NCBI GenBank assembly: GCA_002724315.1
Contig: PBOJ01000076.1
Location: 1-36,672, forward strand
DNA: 36,672 nt
DNA from: Planctomycetaceae bacterium
Lineage (GTDB): Bacteria > Planctomycetota > Planctomycetia > Planctomycetales > Planctomycetaceae
Direction of reading: 5' to 3'
Shown here one piece after another: positions 7,923-16,070 of this stretch. The notes under the pieces are model-generated. The model made no database searches, was not told the DNA's origin, and saw only the letters and a program-made list of their open reading frames with translations. A program made the translations under genes and the position numbers. How positions within the stretch are numbered: position 1 is the first letter of the stretch; each line of letters opens with the position of its first letter.

Positions 7923-8702
7923 TCACCGACGTTGCAGGACAAACATCGTGTCGGTGATTTCGTCGTTGAGTTCCAGCGGGTGATCGATCTCGTACCAGAA
8001 ATCGAAGACGTCAAGCAGTTCGAGATCGGGCACGGACTTCAGCAACCGGCTGAACTGTGACGCGGTGTACATTCTCAGTGGAAACTCGTCGGCCAGCACC
8101 AGTTTCCGGGGTTGTCTGTGGCCGGTGGTGACCTGCAGGCGGAACCGCAGCGTCTCGATGCGACGACGACGATTCGAATCAAGGACTTTCAGGGAGAACG
8201 TCACGCGCGTCCGGCCGTGCCGTGCCGTCCACCGCTCGGAAGACTCGGGATCGATGTCGTTCGGCAGCAGGTGGAAGCCCAGCAGGTAGAGACCTCCCGG
8301 TCTCAGGCTGGCAGCGACCGACTGGAGGTGAAGGCGAGCGTCGGTTTCGCTTGTCAGGTGCCGGAAGGTGTTCATCGGGCAGATGGCCAGGTCGACCGGC
8401 GTCTCGATTTGCTCGCGGATCATGTCGCCTTCGAAGACGTTGGCCATCAGGCCGCGCCGCCTGAGCCGGCGACGGAGGTACGTGATGGCCGGGCCGCTGA
8501 GATCAAAACCGGTGACGTCGTAGCCCCGAGCGGCCAGTTCGATCACCAGGCGTCCACCTCCGCATCCGGGTTCGAGCACCCGACGGACCGGGAAGTCGCA
8601 GTACTTCCTCGCGGAAGCCCGGACAAAGTCGGCTTCGAGCCGGGTCTCGTCACGGAATGCGAGATCCCAGTACTGTGGGTGATCGTAACAGGAACCGGAC
8701 AC
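7923..8702 (-). CDS. Class I SAM-dependent methyltransferase
   Basis: 259 aa with a GTG start at 8702, only 3 nt after the TGA of the UxuA-like gene, so probably translated by coupling. Motif I is clear (LEPGCGGGRL, residues 43-52). It is followed by the acidic strand-2 residue (VTGFDLS), motif around EGDMI, strand 4 (VDLAICPMNTFRHL) and the post-IV segment LRPGGLYLLGFH. The C-terminal third is beta-rich with RRIETLRFRLQ and the ending LLDVFDFWYEIDHPLEL, resembling small-molecule methyltransferases of the type 11/25 families. The substrate is not evident. It is the last gene of the four-gene minus-strand operon and converges with the ARPP-1-like gene (11 nt between stops). Confidence 0.88.
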   Translation of the reverse strand: MSGSCYDHPQYWDLAFRDETRLEADFVRASARKYCDFPVRRVLEPGCGGGRLVIELAARGYDVTGFDLSGPAITYLRRRLRRRGLMANVFEGDMIREQIETPVDLAICPMNTFRHLTSETDARLHLQSVAASLRPGGLYLLGFHLLPNDIDPESSERWTARHGRTRVTFSLKVLDSNRRRRIETLRFRLQVTTGHRQPRKLVLADEFPLRMYTASQFSRLLKSVPDLELLDVFDFWYEIDHPLELNDEITDTMFVLQRR

Positions 8703-8705
8703 GGG

Positions 8706-9794
8706 TCAGCCGACGTCCCGGTTGGCCTGTTTCAGCAGTGCCCGCATGTAGGCCACGCAGTAGGCTGCTCCGGCCTGTTGCAGTCCACTGTCATTGATCA
8801 TCCGCGGGATGTGGTCGCCGATGGTCGTGCCGTTGAAACCCACCTCCCGCAGCGTCCGCATCACCTTTGGCATGTCCTGGTAGCCGTCGTCGGGAAAGGT
8901 CTCGAAGAACCGCGGCAGCGTGCCGCTGACATTGCGAAAGTGGATGGCGAACAACTGCTTCCGCTTGCCCCAGTAACGGATCATCTCGAAGACGTCCTTG
9001 CCCATCTTCTTACCGCCTTCTGACCACGTGCCGACACACAGCAGCACACCCCAGTGCGGACTGCGACCGGCGATCTCGTTGGCCCGCTTGTAGCCGTCGA
9101 AGTGAGTGAACAACTTGGCGACGCCGTTCATCCTGGCCACCGGCGGGTCGTCGGGATGCAGGGCCATCCGCACGTCCGAATCCTCGGCCACGGGCAGCAC
9201 CCGCTTGATGAAGTACTCGTAGTTGTCCCACATCTCCTCGGCACCGTACTCGCGACCGAACCGCATCTTCTCGACCGACTTGCGGAACACGTCCAGGTCG
9301 AAGACCCGCACCGAGTAGCCCCGGTGGACCACACGACCGGTGCTGTAGGTGTTGCCCGGGTGAAATGCGTATCCGGCCACCGGGATCTTCAGCCGGCCGA
9401 GAGCTTTGAGAAAGTCCTGGTATTCCCGGATTTCCGCGTCCCGCTCCGGCCGACCCAGCCCGATGTTGACCGAACCCTGGACGGGATGGACGGCCGAGTA
9501 GATCTGGATGTTGTGCTTGGCGAATCGCTTCTGGAGGTCGCGCAGGAACCCGAGATTGGCCTGCTGGCGGGTGAGGTCGACCCGGACCGAGCGAAGTCCG
9601 AGTTGCTGCAGGAACATCATGTCGTCGTCCGAGAGCGATCCGCTGACGCGGCGGGCCAGTTTGACGTTCCGCGGGTCGTACTCGTCGATCGGCTTGCGGG
9701 TCCGGTTGATGGCCGTGGCCGGTTCGGGGGCCAGCAGCGAGCCGGCTCCGATCAGGCCGGCGGTCTTCAGGAAGTCGCGGCGGGGGGTGGTCAT
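8706..9794 (-). CDS. Tat-exported mannonate dehydratase (UxuA)-like TIM-barrel protein
   Basis: 362 aa; ATG at 9794 with GGAG 6 nt upstream. Starts with a twin-arginine signal (PRRDFLKTAGLIGAG). The rest is a TIM barrel with UxuA landmarks: H213-P-D-D-P-P218, C253, H285-F-R-N and a late FPDDGYQDM segment. UxuA removes water from D-mannonate to give 2-keto-3-deoxygluconate in the cytosol. An exported version is unusual, so the substrate may be a different sugar acid or another compound. It follows the DUF1501 gene by 12 nt and is followed by the methyltransferase. Planctomycete genomes carry many Tat-tagged TIM-barrel paralogs annotated as isomerases. Fold and family are likely, activity uncertain. 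Confidence 0.8.
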   Translation of the reverse strand: MTTPRRDFLKTAGLIGAGSLLAPEPATAINRTRKPIDEYDPRNVKLARRVSGSLSDDDMMFLQQLGLRSVRVDLTRQQANLGFLRDLQKRFAKHNIQIYSAVHPVQGSVNIGLGRPERDAEIREYQDFLKALGRLKIPVAGYAFHPGNTYSTGRVVHRGYSVRVFDLDVFRKSVEKMRFGREYGAEEMWDNYEYFIKRVLPVAEDSDVRMALHPDDPPVARMNGVAKLFTHFDGYKRANEIAGRSPHWGVLLCVGTWSEGGKKMGKDVFEMIRYWGKRKQLFAIHFRNVSGTLPRFFETFPDDGYQDMPKVMRTLREVGFNGTTIGDHIPRMINDSGLQQAGAAYCVAYMRALLKQANRDVG

Positions 9795-9806
9795 CGGGAG
9801 CTCCGT

Positions 9807-11171
9807 TCAGGCGATCAGTTCGTGCAGCACGCGTCCGTGCACATCGGTCAGCCGGTAGTCGCGGCCGCTGAAGCGGTAGGTCAACTGTTCGTGGTCGATG
9901 CCCATCTGGTGCAGCAGCGTCGCGTGCAGGTCGTGGATGTTGACCCGGTTCTCGACCGCACGGAAACCGAACTCATCGGTGGCCCCGTGAGCCACTCCCC
10001 CCTTGATGCCGCCGCCGGCCATCCAGGCGGTGAAGCCGTAGGGGTTGTGGTCGCGGCCGGTGCCCGCTTCCGAGACCGGGGTGCGGCCGAACTCGCCCGA
10101 CCAGACGATCAGTGTCTCGTCGAGCAATCCTCGCTGCTTCAGGTCGGTGATCAGCCCGGCACAGGCACGGTCGACATCGGGGCAGCGGCCCCGGAGATTC
10201 TTGTTGATGTCGTGGTGATCGTCCCACGGCTGGCCGGGACCCGAGAACACCTGCACGTAGCGCACACCCCGTTCGACCAGCCGCCGGGCCAGCAGGCACG
10301 AGTTGCCGAATGTGTTTTCGCCGTACAGCCCGCGGACCGATTTTGTTTCTTTCCGGATGTCGAAGGCCTCGCTGGCGGCGAACTGCATGCGGAAGGCGGT
10401 TTCCATGGCCCGGATGCGGCCCTCGAGAAAACCGTCGTTCGATCGATCGGCCAGGTGCAAGCCGTTGAGTTGCTGGATGAGATCCAGTTGCTGTCGCTGG
10501 GCCGCCTTGTCCTGAGATGGGTTCTTCAGGTACCGGATCATCTTCTCCGGCACGGTCTCGTCGGGACTGAAACGCGTGCCCTGGTACTCGGAGGGCAGGA
10601 ACCCCGATCTCCACAGCTTGCCGCTGCGGGGGTGGCTGATCGCCACGAAGCCCGGCAGGTTTTCGTTTTCGCTGCCCAGCCCGTAGTTCAGCCACGCGCC
10701 GATGGTCGGACGGGTGACGGCGATATTGCCCGAGTGCATCAGGTTGCGGGCGGGCGTGTGCGTGGGGTTGAAGGTGTACATCGAACGGACGACACAGATG
10801 TCGTCGATGACTTCGCCGAGTTTGGGCAGCAGTTCGCTGACCTCGACGCCCGATTTGCCCGACCGGTGGAACTTGAAGGGCGATGCGAGGATACCCTTGG
10901 TGACGCGCTCGGTTCTCAGGTTGACCGTCTTGGGCCGCTGGCCGGCAAACTTCTGGAGTGCCGGCTTGGGGTCGAAGAGGTCCATGTGAGATGGGCCGCC
11001 GGTCATGAACAAAAAGATGACGTGTTTGGCGGGCGGGTTGGGGCGAATGGCCGTTTTGCCTTCACCCTCCGGTTTTTCGGCCGCCAGCAGTCCGGCGAGA
11101 CTCATCAGGCCGAAACCGTTGCCGGCCGTAGCGAGCATCTGTCTGCGGGTGGGTTGGAGCTGGTTGAACAC
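9807..11171 (-). CDS. DUF1501 family protein (Tat-exported, alkaline-phosphatase-like fold)
   Basis: 454 aa from the GTG at 11171, giving the stereotyped start MFNQLQPTRRQMLATAGNGF; a GTG three codons upstream (11180) is an alternative. The twin-arginine signal is followed by HVIFLFMTGGPSHMDLFDPK, the metal-site strand of this family. Further family landmarks are HTPARNLMHSG, WDDHHDIN, RGLLDETLIVWSGEFGRTP and GRDHNPYGFT. DUF1501 proteins are related to the sulfatase/alkaline phosphatase superfamily. They are expanded in planctomycetes, nearly always beside a PSCyt1/DUF1549/DUF1553 protein, as here (11 nt downstream of it). Their reaction is unknown; a role in periplasmic glycan breakdown is often supposed. 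Confidence 0.92.
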   Translation of the reverse strand: MFNQLQPTRRQMLATAGNGFGLMSLAGLLAAEKPEGEGKTAIRPNPPAKHVIFLFMTGGPSHMDLFDPKPALQKFAGQRPKTVNLRTERVTKGILASPFKFHRSGKSGVEVSELLPKLGEVIDDICVVRSMYTFNPTHTPARNLMHSGNIAVTRPTIGAWLNYGLGSENENLPGFVAISHPRSGKLWRSGFLPSEYQGTRFSPDETVPEKMIRYLKNPSQDKAAQRQQLDLIQQLNGLHLADRSNDGFLEGRIRAMETAFRMQFAASEAFDIRKETKSVRGLYGENTFGNSCLLARRLVERGVRYVQVFSGPGQPWDDHHDINKNLRGRCPDVDRACAGLITDLKQRGLLDETLIVWSGEFGRTPVSEAGTGRDHNPYGFTAWMAGGGIKGGVAHGATDEFGFRAVENRVNIHDLHATLLHQMGIDHEQLTYRFSGRDYRLTDVHGRVLHELIA

Positions 11172-11182
11172 GGGTGACACTT

Positions 11183-13567
11183 TCAGTCGACAAACATCAG
11201 TTCGGTTGTGGCCAGGATCGCCTGGCAGTAGTCGGGCCAGGCGGTCTTGGGGTGGGTCTTGAGTCGAGCAGCGAGGAACGCCTGGCCGATGGCCTGTTCT
11301 TTTTTTGACGGCTTCCGGGCGAACACACGGCGGTAGAGTTCGGAGATGGCCGCTACGTGATCGCCATTGGTGTCGATGTGCTTGGCCAGCACGTTGGCCT
11401 GCCGAATGAAGAACTCGCTGTTGAAGACGAACAATTGCTGCAGCGGCGTGGTGGTCACCTCGCGGCCGGGCACGTGCTGGGAAACGTCCGGGAAATCGTA
11501 GAGCCGCATCAACGGGCTGACCTGTCGGCGGCTGACCGTGGAGTAGACGGTCCGCCGGAGATTCTTGAGATCGTCGACGGCTTGCGACGGTCCGAAAGGC
11601 TTGGTGTCTAGTGAGCCGGTGACGGCCAGGATCGAATCCCGCCAGGTCTCGAAATCGATCCTCCGGGGCGCGAATCGCCAGATCCAGCGGTTGACCGGGT
11701 CGGCCCTCGCCGGATCCGGTCGGTGACGGCTCGACTGGGCGTAGGTGGCCGAGAGCAGAATCTCGCGGTGAAGCCACTTCAGTGACCAGCCGTTGGCGAT
11801 GAAGGCGGCGGCGAGATCATCCAACAACCGGGGGTGAGTTGGTTTTTCGCCCTGGGCTCCGAAATCGCTGGTGGTGGTCACCAGCGGTCGGCCGAAGTGC
11901 CATCCCCAGACGCGGTTGACGAACACGCGGGCCGCCAGTGGGGCCGCCGTGGTGGTGATGGACCGGGCCAGTTCGAGCCGGCCCGAACCACCTCCGTATG
12001 CGGTCGGACTGTGATTCGGGCTGAGCACCTGGAGGAAACGGCGGCGGGTGATCGGGCCGGGGGTGGCCACGTTGCCGCGGAGAAACACGGGCAGGTCACG
12101 GGATTCGCCGATCCGAAAATCCATCCAGGTGAAGTCCGGATCACTGGCGTCGATGAACACGGCCGCGTCGTAGACGGCGTGGGTGGCCGGGGCGTCGAGG
12201 AAAGGCGTCTGTTTCAGGGTGGCCAGTTCGGCCTTCATGGCCGCGATTTCTTCGGGAGTCGATGGCGTGGCCGGATCTTGCTTCAACGAGATGGCGACTT
12301 CGAGACGCCAGATGCGGTCCTGGGCCCAGATGACCCGCCGCTCCTGTTCGTTGGTCAGTTCGACCAGCGGTCGCTTCACTTTCCAGTTGCTCGCGAAGAC
12401 TCCGGCCAGCGAGTAGTAGTCCTGCTGGGTGATCGCGTCGAACTTGTGTCGATGACACCTGGCACAGGCAACCGTCAGTCCCAGCAGGCCGCGGCTGAGG
12501 GCATCGACTCGTTCGTCCCAGTCGTCGGTCGCGATCGTCTCGATCACCGTCTTGGAAAGCCGCGGATCCTTGTGATAGGTGGGGGCAGTTCCCAGGTATC
12601 CCAGCGCCCGGAGATCGTTCCGCTGGAAGTTCGGCAGGAGGTCGGCGGCCAACTGCATCACCAGGAACCGGTCGTAGGGCAAGTCGTCGTTGATCGCCTC
12701 GATCACCCAGTCCCGGTATCTCCACCCATCGGGATGCGGTCGGTTGGTGGCCTCGCTGGTCGGGTTGTCCTCGGCCCAGCGGGCCACGTCGAGCCAGTGT
12801 CGGCCCCACCGCTCGCCGTAGTGCCGGCTGGCCAGCAGGCGGTCCACCAGCCGGGCCACCGCGTCCGGCCGCTTGTCGGCGTCGAATTCGGCGATGTCCT
12901 TTTCGGTCGGCGGCAGTCCCAGCAGGTCGAGTTTCAGGCGCCGCAAGAGTGTTCGCCGATCGGCTGCGGGCGATGGTTGCAGGCCGTGTTCCTCGAGTCG
13001 GGCCAACACGAAATGGTCCAGTCGCCTGTGGGCCCAGTTGTCGCGTTTTGTCACCGGTAGCTTGCTGCGGGTCACCGGTTGATAGGACCACCAGTCGCGA
13101 GCCGTCTTGAAGCTCATCCCCTGCTGTTTGCCGATCTTGCCGGCAGGCGCCTTGTCACGTGGATCGGGGGCTCCCATCCGAATCCAGGTTTCGAAATCGG
13201 CGATCACCCGTGCCGGCAACTTGCCGTCGGGCGGCATCTCCAGGGACTCGTAACGGATCGCATCCAGCAGCAGGCTGGAGTCTGGTTTGCCGGCGACGAC
13301 GGCCGGACCGGTCTCACCTCCCTTGCGGATCAGGTCGCGGCTGTCCAGCCGGAATTTGCCCTGGAGTTTCTTGGACCGGCCCGAGTGACACTTGTAGCAG
13401 TGCTTGACCAGTACCGGCCGGATTTTCTGTTCAAAAAAGGCGATGCCGGCCTTGGTGGGCGGCTGCTCAGCAGCCGGGACGGCCGTTGCCGATGTAAACA
13501 CCCCGGCTATGGTCAACAAGACCCAAACCAGTGGTCGCCGTTCATTGCGCACAAGTGCAGGGAGCAT
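11183..13567 (-). CDS. PSCyt1 / DUF1549 / DUF1553 cytochrome-like protein
   Basis: 794 aa, ATG at 13567, with a cleavable-type signal (LVWVLLTIAGVFTSATAVPAA). Near the N-terminus a planctomycete cytochrome C domain has one haem motif, C57-Y-K-C60-H61, and the companion phrases GKFRLDSRD and PDSSLLLDAIRY. DUF1549 follows (LLRRLKLDLLGLPPTEKDI, RHYGERWGRHWLDVARWAE), with a second CxxCH-like motif (CARCHRHKFD) within it. DUF1553 is at the C-terminus (RVFVNRVWGWHFGRPLV, NGWSLKWLHREILLSATY, RRIDFE). Periplasmic. It is first in the operon with DUF1501, UxuA-like and methyltransferase genes. Function is unknown, but haem and pairing with DUF1501 suggest oxidation of a polysaccharide or other large substrate. 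Confidence 0.94.
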   Translation of the reverse strand: MLPALVRNERRPLVWVLLTIAGVFTSATAVPAAEQPPTKAGIAFFEQKIRPVLVKHCYKCHSGRSKKLQGKFRLDSRDLIRKGGETGPAVVAGKPDSSLLLDAIRYESLEMPPDGKLPARVIADFETWIRMGAPDPRDKAPAGKIGKQQGMSFKTARDWWSYQPVTRSKLPVTKRDNWAHRRLDHFVLARLEEHGLQPSPAADRRTLLRRLKLDLLGLPPTEKDIAEFDADKRPDAVARLVDRLLASRHYGERWGRHWLDVARWAEDNPTSEATNRPHPDGWRYRDWVIEAINDDLPYDRFLVMQLAADLLPNFQRNDLRALGYLGTAPTYHKDPRLSKTVIETIATDDWDERVDALSRGLLGLTVACARCHRHKFDAITQQDYYSLAGVFASNWKVKRPLVELTNEQERRVIWAQDRIWRLEVAISLKQDPATPSTPEEIAAMKAELATLKQTPFLDAPATHAVYDAAVFIDASDPDFTWMDFRIGESRDLPVFLRGNVATPGPITRRRFLQVLSPNHSPTAYGGGSGRLELARSITTTAAPLAARVFVNRVWGWHFGRPLVTTTSDFGAQGEKPTHPRLLDDLAAAFIANGWSLKWLHREILLSATYAQSSRHRPDPARADPVNRWIWRFAPRRIDFETWRDSILAVTGSLDTKPFGPSQAVDDLKNLRRTVYSTVSRRQVSPLMRLYDFPDVSQHVPGREVTTTPLQQLFVFNSEFFIRQANVLAKHIDTNGDHVAAISELYRRVFARKPSKKEQAIGQAFLAARLKTHPKTAWPDYCQAILATTELMFVD

Positions 13568-13684
13568 GGACCCATGCTAGGGTAAGCCGCCGGAGAAGGC
13601 GAAGGCTGGGGCGGCTGCTCACGGAGGATGCCGGCACGTCGCGATGTTTCGAGAACGGTTCCAGAGCAGGAGACACAGGAAGAC

Positions 13685-14185
13685 ATGTCACGAATCAGTG
13701 AACTGGTTGGCCGCATCCAGGGTGTCCGGGATTACACGGTGAGCCTGGTGGATGCGGTGCCGGAGTCGGAGTGGTTTCGTCAGCCGGCAGAGGGAGTGAC
13801 CCACGTGGCCTGGCAGGTCGGTCACCTGGCGATGGCCCAGTACCGCCTGGCATTGGATCGGGTCCGCGGTGTTCAGCCCGGCGATGAGGACCTGATCAGT
13901 GAACAGGTCCTCTCGATTTACGGGAAGGACTCGGTTCCGGATCCCGATCCGGCAGCCAATGCGACTCCGGCTGAAATCCGCGCCGCGTTCGATGCCGTAC
14001 ACGCTCGGGTTATTGAGGAGATCGGCGGAATGGATGACAGCATTCTTCCCGAACCGGCCACCCAGCCGCACCCCGTATTTGGGACCAAGGGCGGGGCACT
14101 GGAATGGAGCGCTCAGCACGAGATGCTCCACGCCGGACAGATCGGCCTCCTGCGGCGACTCTTTGGCGAGGACTGGCTCCGCTAG
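13685..14185 (+). CDS. DinB-like four-helix metalloprotein
   Basis: 166 aa from the ATG at 13685, supported by CAGGA ending 4 nt before it; an upstream in-frame ATG at 13628 has no ribosome site. The three expected metal-ligand positions are covered: H40/H47 (THVAWQVGHLAM) and H145/H149 (QHEMLHAGQIGLLRR). This is the DinB/YfiT superfamily layout. Related proteins are thiol transferases (bacillithiol, mycothiol) or metal-dependent hydrolases. No signal peptide, so cytosolic. Its TAG stop shares CTAG with the TAG stop of the transporter on the other strand. Confidence 0.85.
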   Translation: MSRISELVGRIQGVRDYTVSLVDAVPESEWFRQPAEGVTHVAWQVGHLAMAQYRLALDRVRGVQPGDEDLISEQVLSIYGKDSVPDPDPAANATPAEIRAAFDAVHARVIEEIGGMDDSILPEPATQPHPVFGTKGGALEWSAQHEMLHAGQIGLLRRLFGEDWLR

Positions 14186-15888
14186 TCGTTACCGGCCGGA
14201 CCGGGCCCCGGCTCGACGTCGAGATGGTGTCGTGCGTCGACAGGCCGGATCGCCCAGTTGGCCACCAGGGCGATACCCAGCAGCGCGGCCATCAGGTACA
14301 TGGTCGAGTTGTAGAGCGTGGCCCGGGGATCAACTGTGCCCTCGGGCAGCAGGCCGATCAGGTTGGCGATATCGACGGTCTTGGTGGCAACGAGTTCTGC
14401 GAGCTGGTCCTTGTCGGCCCCGAAAGCGTCTCGGAACCTGGCCGGATCGACCTTGGCCGCCAGGTCACCGATGGCCTGCAGCCGTTGGCTTTCTCTCAAT
14501 GACGTGATTGCCCAGGGGCCCAATACGCCGGCGGTGCTCCAGGCGGTGAGCAGACGACCATGGATTCCGCCGACAAAACGGCTGCCAAACAGGTCGGCCA
14601 GGTAAGCGGGGATAGTGGCGAATCCCCCGCCGTACATCGTGAAGATCACCATCGTGGCGGCGTAGAAGTAGACCAGCCAGATGGTGGCCGGCTTGGCGCT
14701 GACCGCGGCGGCGGTGAAGGGGATCGAAAGATACAGTGCGATGCCCAGTACGAAGAACACGGTGTAGGTCGGCTTGCGTCCGATCCGGTCCGAGACGCTG
14801 GCCCAGAAGAATCGACCGAGCATGTTGAAGACGCTGATCATCAGCACGTAAGTGGCCGCGAAACTTCCGTCGACCACATCGGGCAGCGTGGTGCCGAAGA
14901 TCTCGGTCATCATCGTCTTGGCCACCCCCAGCACGCCGATGCCGGCGGTGACGTTGAAACAGAGCACGATCCAGACGAGGTAGAACTGGGGGGTCTTGAT
15001 GGCCTGGTCGATGCCGACATCGTGGCGGCTGATCATTTTCTTGTCCGCCGCATCCTGTTCGGGTGGTGTCCAGCCCGCAGGTGCCCAGCCCTCGGCCGGA
15101 ATCCGGTAACAGAACGAGGCGATCAGCATCACCAGGAAATACGCCAGTCCCAGCACGACAAAGGTCTCGGCCACGCCGACACTGCCGGTGCCGACGACAT
15201 AGACGGTGTCCTGGATCTCGGCACCGACTTCCTCGGCGACAACGATCACCTCCTGCATTGTCCCCGAGACCTCGGCCATCCGGCGTCCACCCTGGGTCAC
15301 CAGTTCCACGCCGTCGGCGGTGCCCAGACGTTCGGGAGGTTGACGGAAAATCCCCAGCAGCCATTCCTTCAGTGGTGCTCCGATCATGGCGCCGCCGCCG
15401 AAACCCATGATGGCCATGCCCGCGGCCATGCCGCGGCGATCGGGGAACCAGCGAATCAGGGTGCTGACCGGTGAGACGTAGCCCAGCCCCAGTCCGCAGC
15501 CACCGATGACCCCGTAACCGAGGTAGACCAGCCACAGCTGGTGGGTCCAGATGCCTGCGGCACCCACCAGGAAGCCACCACCCCAGCACGCAGCCGCCAC
15601 GGTGCCGACCAGTCGGGGGCCGACCCGTTCGAGCCACTTCCCGGCCACCGCTGCCGAGAGGCCCAGGAAGACGATGGCGACGGTGAAGATCCAGACCACG
15701 CTGCCCAGCGACCAGTCGGCGGGTGCGCGGCCGACCACGCCCTGGACGCGTTCCAGCGGCGGGTTGAAAATGCTCCAGGCGTAAACCGACCCGATGCACA
15801 GGTGGATGGCGACCGAAGCGGGGGGGACCAGCCACCGGTTGAAACCCGGCCCGGCGACGATGCGGTCCTTGGAGAACAGCCCGGGCAT
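14182..15888 (-). CDS. MFS transporter, OFA (oxalate/formate antiporter) family
   Basis: 568 aa with ATG at 15888 (AGGGA about 10 nt upstream). An upstream ATG at 15942 is possible but adds a basic, unlikely leader. The start FNRWLVPPASVAIHLCIGSVYAWSIF is the signature first helix of the OFA family. The loop RWFPDRRGMAAGMAIMGFGGGAM and the SDRIGRKPTY loop are the MFS conserved turns. About twelve helices. Two hydrophilic inserts are unusual: about 60 residues in the middle (RLGTADG...AEEVGAEIQDTVYVVGTG) and about 60 between the last helices (RESQRLQAIGDLAAKVD...). OFA proteins exchange small carboxylates such as oxalate/formate or take up lactate; the substrate here is not readable. Confidence 0.88.
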   Translation of the reverse strand: MPGLFSKDRIVAGPGFNRWLVPPASVAIHLCIGSVYAWSIFNPPLERVQGVVGRAPADWSLGSVVWIFTVAIVFLGLSAAVAGKWLERVGPRLVGTVAAACWGGGFLVGAAGIWTHQLWLVYLGYGVIGGCGLGLGYVSPVSTLIRWFPDRRGMAAGMAIMGFGGGAMIGAPLKEWLLGIFRQPPERLGTADGVELVTQGGRRMAEVSGTMQEVIVVAEEVGAEIQDTVYVVGTGSVGVAETFVVLGLAYFLVMLIASFCYRIPAEGWAPAGWTPPEQDAADKKMISRHDVGIDQAIKTPQFYLVWIVLCFNVTAGIGVLGVAKTMMTEIFGTTLPDVVDGSFAATYVLMISVFNMLGRFFWASVSDRIGRKPTYTVFFVLGIALYLSIPFTAAAVSAKPATIWLVYFYAATMVIFTMYGGGFATIPAYLADLFGSRFVGGIHGRLLTAWSTAGVLGPWAITSLRESQRLQAIGDLAAKVDPARFRDAFGADKDQLAELVATKTVDIANLIGLLPEGTVDPRATLYNSTMYLMAALLGIALVANWAIRPVDARHHLDVEPGPGPAGND

Positions 15889-16070
15889 CGGCCGAGGGTC
15901 CCTGCGGGGAAAACATGGGGTTGATGATGGACGACTCACCATATCCGAGCTCTGCGGTGATGGGAAACGTGCTCGTCGAGGACGCCGCTTTACTTTCGTG
16001 TGAACCGTTGTCCAGAATGTTTGGCTGATCTGACCCTGTGACGGGAAGTGATCCCGGGGAGCACAACGCG

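Noticed and set aside
9054..11177. 707-codon plus-strand frame
   Set aside because: Lies exactly opposite the UxuA-like and DUF1501 genes. Its valine/arginine-rich composition is the complement of GC-rich coding DNA and it has no domain pattern.
11834..13060. 408-codon plus-strand frame
   Set aside because: Antisense of the DUF1553 gene; composition artefact.
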